Part shown: positions 7,875 through 16,811 of the stretch, one piece after another | How the letters are laid out: the number at the start of each line of letters is the position of its first letter | Position numbering within the stretch: position 1 is the first letter of the stretch | Assembly: GCA_003427395.1 (NCBI GenBank) | Contig: BFEA01000009.1 | Span: forward strand, 6,889,780-6,917,076 | Direction: 5' to 3' | Source of the DNA: Chara braunii | Taxonomy: Eukaryota > Streptophyta > Charophyceae > Charales > Characeae | Length of the DNA: 27,297 nucleotides | Position numbers and translations under genes: made by a program | Notes under the pieces: model-generated | What the model saw: only the letters and a program-made list of their open reading frames with translations | What the model was told of the DNA's origin: nothing | The model's database searches: none

Positions 7875-8354
7875 AAGCAGTGAGACCAAACAAAATCAAT
7901 GTTGCAAACGCCTCTCACGCAGCAAGACATGCTGGACACGAAGTGCTATTGTTTGCCATTGATCTTCAGGGTCAGTAGTGGAACGTTCTGAAAGTTGCAG
8001 AAGGCTGTTTGTGAAAACAGCTGGAGATATTAGAAGTGAGAATGTTGACACGAGTAGCAAAAAATCCGGTGAAAAACATGATTGCCGAAAGTTCAAGGGT
8101 TTCTGCGTTCAGTCAATCTACACAGAGTGAATCGGTCCCTGAGGAAACCCCGAAAGGCGGCACCGATGGCATAGAAAAATAATTGCATAAGAAAATAATC
8201 TATTTCGTGCTTTATCAACTTCCTCGATTGATCAAAACTTCTGTTTTTTGGGTTGGTTTTGGATTTTTGTAAAGTTCTACTGTCAATTGTATTGGACTTA
8301 TACGCGTTCAGATTATAATACTTCTGATGAACAGTCACTTCCTTTTGGTTGTTG
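7875..8354. other. NUMT-like or junction DNA, no recognised gene
   Basis: No tRNA or protein is recognised. A minus-strand frame continues from nad5 through this region, but after the nad5 frameshift it has no known similarity. Confidence 0.3.
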
Positions 8355-8452
8355 TAGCGTCTGGTAACCAAGTATGGGAGTCCTATTTGTGCGGATTTTC
8401 CTACAGGTCCAATAAAGAGTATAACAGAAAGAGCAGTCAGTGCATGAATTTT
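8355..8452 (-). pseudogene. nad5: NADH dehydrogenase subunit 5 fragment
   Basis: The minus strand reads KIHALTALSVILFIGPVGKS, then AQIGL, which matches the ND5 core (normally ...GAVGKSAQIGLHTWLPDA). An extra base at GGACT(C)CCATAC shifts the frame; past it the next frame encodes HTWLPDA. ND5 is the terminal antiporter-like subunit of complex I. The frameshift and missing flanks mark a relic. It abuts a nad4L 3' end on the other strand, which is a rearrangement junction. Confidence 0.8.
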
Positions 8453-8537
8453 CGCGGCACTATTGAAATCTACCCAAACCAAAACAAGTGGCCCATTTTC
8501 GCTCAGAGGCGCCTTAGATTAGAGAAAAGAAACAAAA
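8453..8537 (+). pseudogene. nad4L: nad4L 3' end, second copy
   Basis: The plus strand reads RGTIEIYPNQNKWP, the same C-terminal segment as the minus-strand nad4L relic near 5571. Here the first Arg codon is intact (CGC). Downstream sequence through AGATTAGAGAAAAGA also matches the other copy. It marks the right edge of the recognisable NUMT. Confidence 0.65.
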
Positions 8538-10255
8538 AAAAAAAGAACAGAAAAAGAAAGAAAGAAAGGCACCAACTTTTTTTTATATTTGTTTTTGAGG
8601 TGGTTGTTAGGACCTTATCCGAGGGCTCCGAGGATCCCTTGTCTATTTCTGTACAACTTCCCTGTCCCGGCCCCCTCTACGAGGGCTCTCTTCGTGTATC
8701 TGTTTTCCTGTTTGGGTGCTCTCTGCCCTTATAGAACGCCTGGTCAATGTGTCTGTATCTAGACTGAAAGTTGCCCCAAATACCGCTATGATGACCGGGC
8801 ATTATATTCGGGTGAAGATGGTATAGGCTGTATAGCCTCTGTGCTACGACGTGTATGCGTTGTAAGCAAATACATCGAATAGGTTGCTTTCTATTCGAAC
8901 AGAACATAACGCATAAGCGTTCTATTCAAACAGCCCTGAAATTCGAATACAACGCATATGCGTTCTATAATCTATTAGAATTTAGAATCATCATTTTTTT
9001 TTTCTTTCTGAAAACTCAAATGCAACGCGTATGCGTTATGTTCGGGAGGAAGACGGTAGTCCTGTCTCCATGTTACTGTTTTGCTGGCCTCCCATTTCTC
9101 CTCTTTTACGGTTTTACCCCTCCTTGCCGATGTCAGTTACCCTCTGGCATCCTTGTTTTGTTTTCTCATTTGCAGTACAGATCTCTGTGACCCAGACTCT
9201 GTCCCCACTACCAGGAGGGGTAGGGCTTCTGCTAGCAGGTCAGTCGAGGCCTGGCCTGTCTGGGTAGTCTGGGTGGGCAAGTACAATTGCCACATGTTCT
9301 ATCCCTGCCGCTCTCTGCAGCTCTGGGCAAGTTAGGGCAACCCTTTCATCTAAGTGGGGGTGAGAGGTCCACCCTGGAGGAGGTCGCGTGGTACCAAAAC
9401 GCATGGAACCGAAGACCAGCAGGGGAACATCAGTACATCAGTATCACTAACACGCTCGGCACCATTTATTTTGTTCCCCAGTAGTCTGCCTGGATTAGCA
9501 TCCATAATCTCTGTATGATAACGCCCTCACGGATGCGAATGCCGACTCCTCGGTTGTCGAGTGAGAACAACGAGTTTGGTGATGTTAATGATTTGGGGTG
9601 ATGTTCAGTGATCATGGGAAGGAGGAGGAGGAGGATCAATTGGAGGGGGAGGAGGAGGAGGGTAGGGGAAGTGTGGGGAGGGTCAATCGAGATTGTCAGT
9701 GGATCGTGGAGTGATGGATCTTTGGTCGGCTCATCGCTTATCGTTTCTTTCAGGGTTTCCTTTGTCGGTTTGTCGTGTCACGACAGGCAGGTGAACGAGG
9801 ACTGTGCTGTGAACTTGTGGTACGTTTAAGTGCCAGGTGAGGTTCCCTTTGGTTGGGACGCTGGGTCCGTTTCCCAGCACGTGCTGCTCCCCACGAATAA
9901 GATCGGAGCCATCTCACACCGTTGCTCCTACAACAGGCGTGGTCTCTTATCCCCGTCTGCAGCAGGGGCACCCAGGGTGATGTTCTTCTTCTTCTTTTTT
10001 TTTTTTTTTTTTTTTTGACAGAAAGATGGTTCTCGCTCATTAACAGCACGAATGAACTGAGGCCGGGGACCTCACAATTCAACCCGGAGTTATCCCGGCA
10101 GCGTCAGCCGGTTTAGCTTATGAAATATACTGGCTCATATTAAAAGGGCCTTTACGAATTAGACCCCAGATGAGTACCTCAACAGCGAGGGGCCCTGTCA
10201 GCCAGAACTTAAATTCACGAGCAGCAACCCAAAAGACAAAGTTCCTGAGGAAAAT
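8538..10255. other. Nuclear spacer with small repeats, no recognised gene
   Basis: The contents are a diverged ~50-bp unit (8769-8821), a cluster of palindromic AACGCATATGCGTT words (8849-9037), a purine tract (9615-9665) and a T run (9987-10016). Open frames are short and without recognisable domains. Confidence 0.5.
8849..9037. repeat. Cluster of NACGCRTATGCGTT palindromes
   Basis: AACGCATAAGCGTT (8908-8921), AACGCATATGCGTT (8951-8964) and AACGCGTATGCGTT (9024-9037) recur within 190 bp. A half-matching form is at 8849-8862. ATTCGAA words are next to two of them. Confidence 0.7.
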
Positions 10256-11235
10256 GTAACATCCATAATGGAATGAAAGGTCATTCTGAACCGTCACAAA
10301 CAGGTCCTGAACGAACAGGTATTGGACACAGTTTTTAAGACTGAGAAAGGGTCATGTCTCCTGGATGAAAAGTCATGTCTGCTCGTCAATGAGTCAAAGG
10401 GCACAGTCCCAGTCCAGTCATAATCCCACGAGTCAGTCCTGATTCAGACCAGGAGTCCAAAAGACAGGCCCGACGGCCCAAGCAGCAGCAGACCGTGATA
10501 AAAGATACTGGGACACACACTTTGCAAGAATCGGTACTGGGCAGGAGTCCCAGGCACAGTTGAGGCTGAACGCAGGCCACGCCAGACCAGTCCAGCACTA
10601 TAAAGGACTGGCCAGCCTCCCATTTGGCAGATGCTCACTTCGCATGAGAGTGTGGAAGTGCCGTGGCACTTGTGCGCGAGATGTGTGTGAGCTGCGCTAG
10701 GCTGAAGAGCAGCGCTATGTGAGAAGGAAGAGAGTGCTGGCTAGAGGGAAGGCAGCCCAAGCTGCGCCAGCACTAGTTAGCATGTTAGTAGGGATAGTCA
10801 GTAGGAGATACCAGTGAGTAGCATTCAGAGTAGATCCCCGTGTGATAGGGAGTGTGCGTGTATGATGAGTGAGGAGTAGACCAGGACTATAGACCAGGAG
10901 GGAGAGAGAGAAGAAAGCAGACGAGAGAGGGGGAGGTGAGAGCTATGGTGACACTTACCAATTGAGCGCTGTTGTTGATGTTTGGCAGCTGGTGCTGGCG
11001 AGCACCAGGCCTGGGAACTCATTTTGATTCGAGAAGACTTGTAACTCTGGTTGGCGCTGTACATTTGGACTCACGATGTACCCTCTCTAATCTGGTTTGA
11101 TTAATTGAGTTGAGCTCCTGGTTCTTATTCATCTTCTATAGGGCTTTGTGTGAGACATCGCAATCTGGGAAATCTGTGTGAATGGATGTGATCTGAAGCA
11201 CTCCAGCGAGTGTTGAAGAGTCGGGTTTCTTACAA
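10256..11235 (+). mobile_element. LTR-like block with core promoter
   Basis: It begins TGTAACATCC and ends TCTTACA, end types usual for Ty3/Gypsy LTRs. A TATA-like core (CTATAAAGGACTGGCC, 10598-10613) lies near the middle. The block at 23352-24463 has the same order: TGTTACATGC, a nearly identical TATA core, TCTTACA. No matching 5-bp target duplication is visible (GAAAA left, ATATG right), and no internal domain or second LTR is present. It may be a diverged solo LTR or only part of one. Confidence 0.35.
10592..10613 (+). promoter_or_regulatory. TATA-type core shared by two LTR-like blocks
   Basis: CCAGCACTATAAAGGACTGG plus CC here matches 23720-23741 at 21 of 22 positions, with TATATA in place of TATAAA. 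Flanking sequence is much less similar, so this 22-bp piece is selectively shared. Confidence 0.5.
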
Positions 11236-11570
11236 TATGCAGATATGAACCTCTTCACTCCTCTTCACTCCTAGAGAAAATGGTCACCACCCTCCTGTTT
11301 GATTTTTGCAAGAGCGATTGCTGCGATTGGGGGGGAAAAAAGGAAAAAAAAAAGTTGCCCTTGTGGTTGCTCGAATAGAGTCTTCACTCTCGCAATTGTC
11401 ATCAGCAAAAGTTTCTGTTGTCCCCTGCAAGAAAAAAAAGAAAAAGATCGATGCTGGGATTTGCTATGTGCACCATATATATCCCTTCTCCTCAGCAGTT
11501 TTTCCTCCATGTAGATCTCTTTATTTCAATCTATTATTGGTTGATGTTGCTATGGATGGTTGTTTGGCAG
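11236..11570 (+). other. Intron or upstream DNA of the SDR gene
   Basis: The region ends with a 3' splice site (TTTGGCAG, 11563-11570). The exon coding the expected V-A-V-V-T-G strand is not confidently found. KVALV at about 11350-11366 is suggestive but lacks the TG residues and a donor site. Confidence 0.4.
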
Positions 11571-11648
11571 GCAACAAGGGTATTGGATTCTTCATAACAA
11601 AACGCCTTGCAAACGAGGGGATTACGACTATCTTGGCAGCAAGGAACG
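11571..11648 (+). CDS. SDR gene exon A: NAD(P)H-binding loop
   Basis: The exon lies between acceptor TTTGGCAG and donor G/GTAAGT. With one base from the previous exon it encodes (G)NKGIGFFITKRLANEGI, TTILAARN. This matches the TGxxxGIG dinucleotide-binding loop, first helix and second strand of plant carbonyl reductase-like short-chain dehydrogenases, NAD(P)H-dependent oxidoreductases with a Rossmann fold. The Arg after the second strand suggests NADPH preference; that is a family rule and not tested here. The exon ends after the first base of a codon and exon B supplies the other two, making Glu (ARNEKNG), so the phase fits. The substrate cannot be told. Confidence 0.8.
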
Positions 11649-11784
11649 GTAAGTGGATGATCCCGTGATCGATTGATCCGACTCGGTGTTATCTGCTGCC
11701 CCATGGCAGAAGTATGCTTGGAAGGAAATGTTTGTTAAGCACTGAAATGACGGGCTGGTTCCTCTTTTCGGTTGTGAATTTGCA

Positions 11785-11849
11785 GTCGCTGTTTTGTGCA
11801 TATGTAGCTATCTCTCTGACGATGTGTTGCGATATATAAACTTCATGAA

Positions 11850-11850
<1 letters not shown>
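11785..11850 (+). repeat. 60-bp repeat beside (GT)n, copy 1
   Basis: Shared with 14740-14804: CTGTTTTGTGCAT, then CTGACGATGTGTTGCGATA and AACTTCATGAAAT. Both copies lie within about 100 bp of a (GT)n run. Confidence 0.8.
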
Positions 11851-11901
<51 letters not shown>

Positions 11902-11914
11902 TGTTTGCGAATGT

Positions 11915-11948
<34 letters not shown>

Positions 11949-11949
11949 A
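11851..11949. repeat. (GT)n microsatellite
   Basis: Two GT runs, 11851-11898 and 11918-11949, are separated by a short GAATGTG-rich interruption. Confidence 0.95.
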
Positions 11950-13314
11950 GCATGTGTGTGTAACATGCGCTTCGCATGAGCACGACACGTCATACTCATG
12001 CTATTCCGACTGAAAAAAGTCAGCACACCGTGAGCAAAAATCAAGACGCCGGAGGCGATCTTCCAACGCGGCGGGGTAAAGCCATTTCTAGGTTCACTTG
12101 TGGGGAGGGCAATAATGGGGCCGTTTATTGGTTGAAGTAGGCCATTCTTTGCGTTTAGATGGCGAATCGAGGTGAAGGGGGGTAGGGGTGCCTCGCACTT
12201 CAGTGGGGCAAAAAACCATCCCGCAGAGCAAAAAAAGAGAAAAAAAGGAAAAAAGGAAAAAGTGGAAAGAGTATGAAAGCATGCGACAGATTGAAATGAC
12301 AAGGCAATTTTCCAAATCTACAGCGCCACCACACGCCTCGTCGAGGCAATCCATTTTCCAACCCCATCAATAAGATAAGTATTTAATGACAGACTGTCGT
12401 AAGCGCAGATTTCATAAGGATACCTACACCAAAAAACAGCATCCTGCATAGAAGACGGAAAAGCACTGAGGTTTCAAAAGGCGAGAGCAGGCGAAAGGAA
12501 AGATTGATCTCCAGCAGAACATACTTTTGTGATGATTATACCCAAGCTATATCCCAAACACAATCAAACAGTGCATAGAGACATTCCAACTGAGAAGATC
12601 GTAGTATAAAACGACAATCCATGCGATTGAGTAGAGAGATGGAGAGAGGCGAGGAGAGGGGTAGAAAAAAGTCGAAGGAGAAGAAGAGCTTTACACGAGA
12701 ATAAAGTTCCAAGATAGCAAACAAATCCTTGTTAAGACCGTTCAATCAACAACGAGTACATCGCTTCTCCTAGATGCATTGCTGTCGAAACCCCACACGA
12801 TCCCATTAGGGAAGGGGAAAGGGCCGGGGAGTAGAGAGGACAGGCGAGAGGGGGGGGGGGAGGAGGGAGGGGGGAAGGGGGGGAAAGGGAAATCCCGCTT
12901 CAGCTCTATCCTCCAGACCCGGCGCATTCTGCATTTGCGGTGATCATCTCGCCAAATTGCGGGAAGGGCGTGGCAACTCCCTAAAGCGCTTTTCTGCCCC
13001 ATGCCACGTGGGGCGTCTTCAGAGGGAGGGACATCTTCCATGGTCTTTGGAAGGTGGGGGGGATGGGGATGTGAGGTTACGAGGGATGGTGCAACGAGAC
13101 AGGGGGGGTGGAGAGTCATGGGTTCGAGCGAGGGGGAGTGGGGTGGGGAGGGGGGTGGGGGGGTTGATGGCAGAGGGGGACGGGAGAGAATGGAGGAAGT
13201 AAAGGAAGGAGAGGAAGGAGAGGAACGCGAGGAAGGCCAAAAAGGCGCAAGTCGAGGTCTCCGCTGCCGATCTGTGCTCCATCGCCCTTCGCTGTCGCAG
13301 CAATACTATCGAGC

Positions 13315-13605
13315 TTAATGAGTTCGCAATCCTGCAGCGCCTATGATGAAGAACAGGCAGCAGCAGCTGGCGAGAAAAAGGGTTGCGAAGCAAATGGTGC
13401 CGCCGAGCAGGAACGCAAAGCGCCTCGCTGATAGTCGGAGGAAAACTCCCTCGTTCAAGCAGGCAGCAAACAAAGCGCAAGCTATGGCTAGGTTGGGTAT
13501 CAGGACGAGGAGGAGGAGAAGAAGCAGGAACGCGATGCTCCGAGCAGGGGCAGGCGCTAAGTTGGGCAGGCTGGGTTCGGCGGGGCAGGTGGGGGGAGGC
13601 TGCAT
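13315..13605 (-). CDS. Hydrophobic frame with two possible membrane helices
   Basis: This is a 96-codon ATG-started frame. After a Pro-rich start it has SIAFLLLLLLLVLIP (about residues 23-37) with more hydrophobic sequence, and later LLGGTICFATLFLASCCCLF (about 66-85). Two membrane helices are plausible. I recognise no family, and the frame lies antisense inside an SDR intron. It could be a small nested gene, an exon of one, or chance. The opposite strand also has long open frames, which weakens the case. Confidence 0.2.
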   Translation of the reverse strand: MQPPPTCPAEPSLPNLAPAPARSIAFLLLLLLLVLIPNLAIACALFAACLNEGVFLRLSARRFAFLLGGTICFATLFLASCCCLFFIIGAAGLRTH

Positions 13606-13944
13606 AGTGCTCGGCCTGGAGTGCTCAGGTGCCGGGGTACGACAAAGGGACCANGAGAGTGTCGCTTCACAGTGTCGTTACCACTTCTTCCTCCTCCCGC
13701 TGCTCATCCTACAGGTCCCAGTCGGCAAAAAAGTCCATGTTGCCCGTCGCTTCGTCTATTCCCCACGCAGTCCCCGACAAACTGACCGCACTGCTAATCG
13801 CGAAAGTCGTCGATTCGTGTGTCAGTTTGATGAATAGAACACCCTGTGTTCTGTTCTGATATAGTCCCGAAGCATGCCCAACACCCGCAGCCTTCCGATG
13901 CAAGCTATTGTTCCTATTCCACTATTCCTACGTACTTATCGGAT

Positions 13945-14530
13945 GGTCACGAAAAAAACGAAGAGAAAAAAGGAGAAAAAAGAAAAAAAGGAAAAAGGAA
14001 GAAAGGAAAAAAGGAAAAAAGGAAGGGGGGAGGGGGGAGGGGAGGGGGGGACAAGGGACACCAGGGGTGACACAGTCCAAGAGCCAAGACCCGGCTGACA
14101 CCTACCTACGCTCCCCGGGGTCGTGTATTATTCGAGTCCCGCCCATATTCGTCAAGATCCGAGAGCGAGCCGTTCTCGAAATCCATGGTCGGTCGAATCC
14201 CGCTGCTCAGGATTTTATTCGGGGGTTTCCCCAGCGTTTTATTCGGGGGGTCAGGACCATGCTATGTCTGCCCACTCAGAAAGGAAAGAGGCAGGAGAAG
14301 AAGCGGAGGGGAAAAAAAAGAAAAAAGAGGATATGTTTGCCCACTCAGAAAGGAAAAAAGAGGAGGCAGAAAGAAAAAAGAAAAAGAAAAAAGGAAAAGA
14401 AAAAGAAAAAGAAAAAGAAAAGGAAAAAGGAAAAAAGGAAAAGAAACAGGAAAAAAGAAACAGGAAAAAGGAAAAGAAACGGGACAAAAAGGAAAAAGGA
14501 GCAAGGAGAAAAAGAAAAGTAGTGGTCCGA
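13945..14530. repeat. A/G-rich tracts with a duplicated segment
   Basis: AAAAAGG/GAAAAAG runs fill 13945-14050 and 14270-14520. ATGT(C/T)TGCCCACTCAGAAAGG occurs at about 14264 and 14331. Frames across it encode Lys/Arg/Glu runs only. Confidence 0.85.
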
Positions 14531-14649
14531 AGGGCCAGAGGGGCCAATGAGCCATCCACCCTTCCCATTGCTCATGACGCGAGTCGAGAGGGAAGGGGGC
14601 CCGTCCATCCATCTTCCATCGATTCTCCTCTTCCTCTCTTCGACCTGTA

Positions 14650-14652
<3 letters not shown>

Positions 14653-14697
<45 letters not shown>
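14653..14697. repeat. (GT)n microsatellite
   Basis: An uninterrupted GT run precedes the second copy of the 60-bp repeat. Confidence 0.95.
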
Positions 14698-14698
<1 letters not shown>

Positions 14699-14739
14699 AT
14701 GACTTGATGCACCACAGGAGCAATGAATCATCAAACGGG

Positions 14740-14804
14740 CACTGTTTTGTGCATGCTTAGCCATCTATCTGACGATGTGTTGCGATAAATGAACTTCATG
14801 AAAT
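14740..14804 (+). repeat. 60-bp repeat beside (GT)n, copy 2
   Basis: This is the second copy of 11785-11850 in the same orientation, about 2.95 kb downstream. Confidence 0.8.
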
Positions 14805-15121
14805 GTATGAGCAAACATGGTATATGTGTGTTTTAAATTTCCACCACAACAGCCCCAATTCCACCCAGACGAGTAGAATAGAGTTGAACCAGCCCAACAA
14901 TTAAAGAATTTCACCTCTTTAGCAAGCAACACAAATCATAATAGAACCGTTTAGAACTGCGTTTAGTTGGGGTTCCTTCGGGGCAACAGCTCCTCTTTTA
15001 CAATGCCTCGCATGTACAAAGATGCCCATGTCGATGGTGGTTGAGCAGCACCTGCCCACATCCCCGTGTGCCTTAACGGCCACCCGCACGTTATAACAGG
15101 AGGCAGAGTAAAGTGGAAGGT

Positions 15122-15258
15122 ATGCTCCTGTGCATTTCACTTCAGATTTTCATACTCCTGTTCATTTCGCTTCAGATCTTCAGCTTATGCTTAGTCTTTG
15201 TGTCTGTCGTTCGTCTTCATACTCCTGTCCATTTCATTTCAGATCTTCAGCTTATACT
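15122..15258 (+). repeat. Short tandem array ending in TTTCAGAT
   Basis: Three units share CTCCTGT(N)CATTTC(N)(N)TTCAGAT; two continue with CTTCAGCTTAT. Each unit contains a pyrimidine stretch plus CAG and so resembles a 3' splice site. Confidence 0.75.
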
Positions 15259-15271
15259 TTGTCCGTTAACT

Positions 15272-15313
15272 GCTGTGGTGATCAGGTCAACCAAGAAACA
15301 ATTGTTGATCTTG
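15272..15313 (+). pseudogene. Partial duplicate of SDR exon B
   Basis: Matches exon B positions 15403-15444 at 35 of 42 bases and encodes C-x-D-Q-V-N-Q-E-T-I-V-D-L against CCDLLNHETIDDL. It lies 131 bp upstream, in the same strand and frame. It lacks the EKNGLEAVEKL half and has no obvious donor site. It may be a decayed exon duplication or an unused alternative exon. Confidence 0.6.
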
Positions 15314-15340
15314 TGGACATTCACTCTGTGTGTATTTCAG

Positions 15341-15449
15341 AAAAAAATGGCCTTGAAGCAGTGGAGAAGCTGCATGCGGAGGGGCTCAATAATGTCGAGT
15401 TTCACTGTTGTGATCTGCTCAACCATGAAACGATTGATGATCTTGCAAG
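15341..15449 (+). CDS. SDR gene exon B
   Basis: Acceptor TGTATTTCAG and donor AAG/GTATGT bound a 109-nt exon. With the leading base from exon A it encodes (E)KNGLEAVEKLHAEGLNNVEF, then HCCDLLNHETIDDLA(R). This is the segment after the second Rossmann strand. The D in CCDLLN sits where SDRs place the Asp that touches the adenine ring (usually LDV). The split Arg codon (AG/G) is completed by exon C. Similarity to plant carbonyl reductase/neomenthol dehydrogenase-like SDRs is clear. The gene is interrupted by an intron of nearly 10 kb after this exon. Confidence 0.85.
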
Positions 15450-15699
15450 GTATGTTTCTGTGTGTGGATGATGGGGGCGCTTGCATAACGAATGAAACAT
15501 ATTATATGATCCCTCCTTTTTCCATGCTTGCATACTCCTTTATGTCTGAATTCTTACCTTGCTGCCTGTCCAGGATGGGGTTGTTCTGTGATGGCTCCAA
15601 CCTTATGGGTGGTGGAAACATGTACCGGCGTGTCCCTCATAATACATTTACCCTTGGCCCTTGTCCCTGGGAAGAATGCAGGGAGCCATGTCAGATGCT

Positions 15700-15870
15700 C
15701 CTGCAGGAAACCAGGTTGAGCATCCCTTAGACTGAGTCCAAGCCCCCCCTCCAGTAGTTATAGATCTGTACATCTGGGCCCAAAGGCCCTCCTCCATGCA
15801 AGCACGGACTCAAACCGGCGACCTCGGCCTCAACAGCCAGGTATCTCAACCACTACAGCCAGGACACGGT
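15700..15870 (-). mobile_element. tRNA-derived SINE-like unit
   Basis: On the minus strand, a box A-like TGGCTGTAGTGGTTGAG (15861-15845) is followed 28 bases later by a box B-like GGTTTGAGTCC (15816-15806). This is the spacing of an RNA polymerase III internal promoter. Between them is an anticodon-arm-like TGGC/GCCG stem. The downstream (3') limit near 15700 is a guess; no poly(A) tail or target duplication was found. Confidence 0.45.
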
Positions 15871-16127
15871 GTTCAAACGTGGAACCATACCGGTTATGAT
15901 ATCCACCCCATCCCTGCAAGGGGCCGTTGTGTCCAACTCGACACACACCACACACAACACCACACGGGCGCACCACACAGACATGCGGTAATTCTCGCAC
16001 ACTTCGCTCCAGTCAGCACGCGAAGAAATCAGGTGGTGTAGACTGTGATTTTTTTTTTGTTTTTGTTTTTTTTGTTTTTTGGGGGGGGTTGTGAAACCTG
16101 TGATAATGATAATTTATTAATTTCCCT
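15871..16127. other. Spacer with CACA-rich and T-rich stretches
   Basis: Holds an ACACACCACACAC-rich run (15941-15984) and T/G homopolymers (16048-16090). No gene is seen. Confidence 0.5.
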
Positions 16128-16462
16128 TCGTAAAGAAATGGGGGGACTTGGCTGGTGACTAAGTCCTCTCTGCAATCTTTGCATCCCCCCCCCCCTGGCT
16201 GTGTGATTTGGGGCTGTCTCTTGACTGCGTGGGCATCAGCGAACAATTGTCGACCCTTCCTTTTTCTGTGTCTCATATGGTCGGAATTTGGGTTATGACA
16301 GTTTTATCAAGTCATAAAGAAATGGGACACTTTCTTCATTTTTTTGGGGACAACCGGAAAAAGAAAGTTTTTTTCTTCAACTTTTTTGCACCCTTCCCTG
16401 GCTGTGTGATTTGGCTCTGTCTCCGAATTGCCTGGCCATCAGAGCAAACAATTGCCAACTGG
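16128..16462. repeat. Imperfect tandem duplication (~185-205 bp)
   Basis: TCGTAAAGAAATGGG...GCTGTGTGATTTGG...CAACAATTG-type blocks at 16128-16252 recur in the same order at 16310-16462 with indels. Confidence 0.75.
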
Positions 16463-16573
16463 CATCTCAAATTCTCAATGGAATCTGGAGAAGGTATGGA
16501 AGAGTGATAGGAATAAAGCAACAACAGGAGCATGGACCACGAGTTACGCGCAATCTGTGACCAGGGGGGCAAG

Positions 16574-16652
16574 GGAGGATATCAACCTCTTCCTGCTCCA
16601 ATGCCCGAGGGCGGAGCAGCTCTGGGGATGGGCCGCGGAGCTATGGAGATGA
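16574..16652 (+). pseudogene. L1-type element, C-terminal zinc-binding region fragment
   Basis: One frame reads EDINLFLLQCPRAEQLWGWA then AELWR. The order (H/N)-L-F-x-x-C-P-x-A-x-x-L-W is that of the zf-RVT region at the C-terminus of plant L1/LINE ORF2 proteins. Here the His is replaced and the frame is short. It lies upstream of the RT fragment, the reverse of the normal order, so it belongs to another copy or a rearranged one. Confidence 0.5.
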
Positions 16653-16731
16653 ACTACAGGCCGACCGTGCTCACCGAAGGCCACTGTGCCACCCTTACGG
16701 GCTTCACGGAGCCAAGGGGGTTGGGAAGATG

Positions 16732-16811
16732 GGAGCGGAAATTTTACAGAAGACTCTAGACCTTTGCATTGCGTGTATGACTCCGTTTGAATTGGTCAGA
16801 TACGTTAGGAA
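16732..16811 (+). pseudogene. L1-type reverse transcriptase, part 5' of the Penelope insertion
   Basis: The reading GAEILQKTLDLCIACMTPFE then LVRYVRN ends exactly at the target duplication. It continues across the Penelope element with a stop, then RMNVAILLFDFEKAYDKVNW (22376 onward). The joined segment matches the helix before motif A and motif A itself of plant L1 reverse transcriptases. The joining stop and later frameshifts show the L1 copy was probably dead or dying. Confidence 0.65.
16798..16811. repeat. Target duplication, left (AGATACGTTAGGAA)
   Basis: This exact 14-bp word is repeated at 22362-22375. The last five bases (AGGAA) also precede the inner copy of the terminal repeat, so the true duplication could be 9-14 bp. 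Confidence 0.85.

Larger units (their letters stand above)
11649..15340 (+). other. Intron between SDR exons A and B (3.7 kb)
   Basis: It starts GTAAGT and ends TATTTCAG. Contents: a 60-bp repeat next to (GT)n twice, purine tracts (13190-13240, 13945-14050, 14270-14520), an N at 13654, a hydrophobic minus-strand frame (13315-13605), a short tandem array (15122-15258) and a partial copy of exon B (15272-15313). No other gene is recognised. Confidence 0.7.

Noticed and set aside
11306-11380. KVALVVAR as the first SDR strand (expected K-V-A-L-V-T-G)
   Set aside because: The TG residues are missing and no GT donor in the right phase follows, so I do not call an exon.
13019-13837. Frames of 153-164 codons around 13.0-13.8 kb
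   Set aside because: They have purine-biased composition, one spans an N, both strands are open, and no known family is seen.
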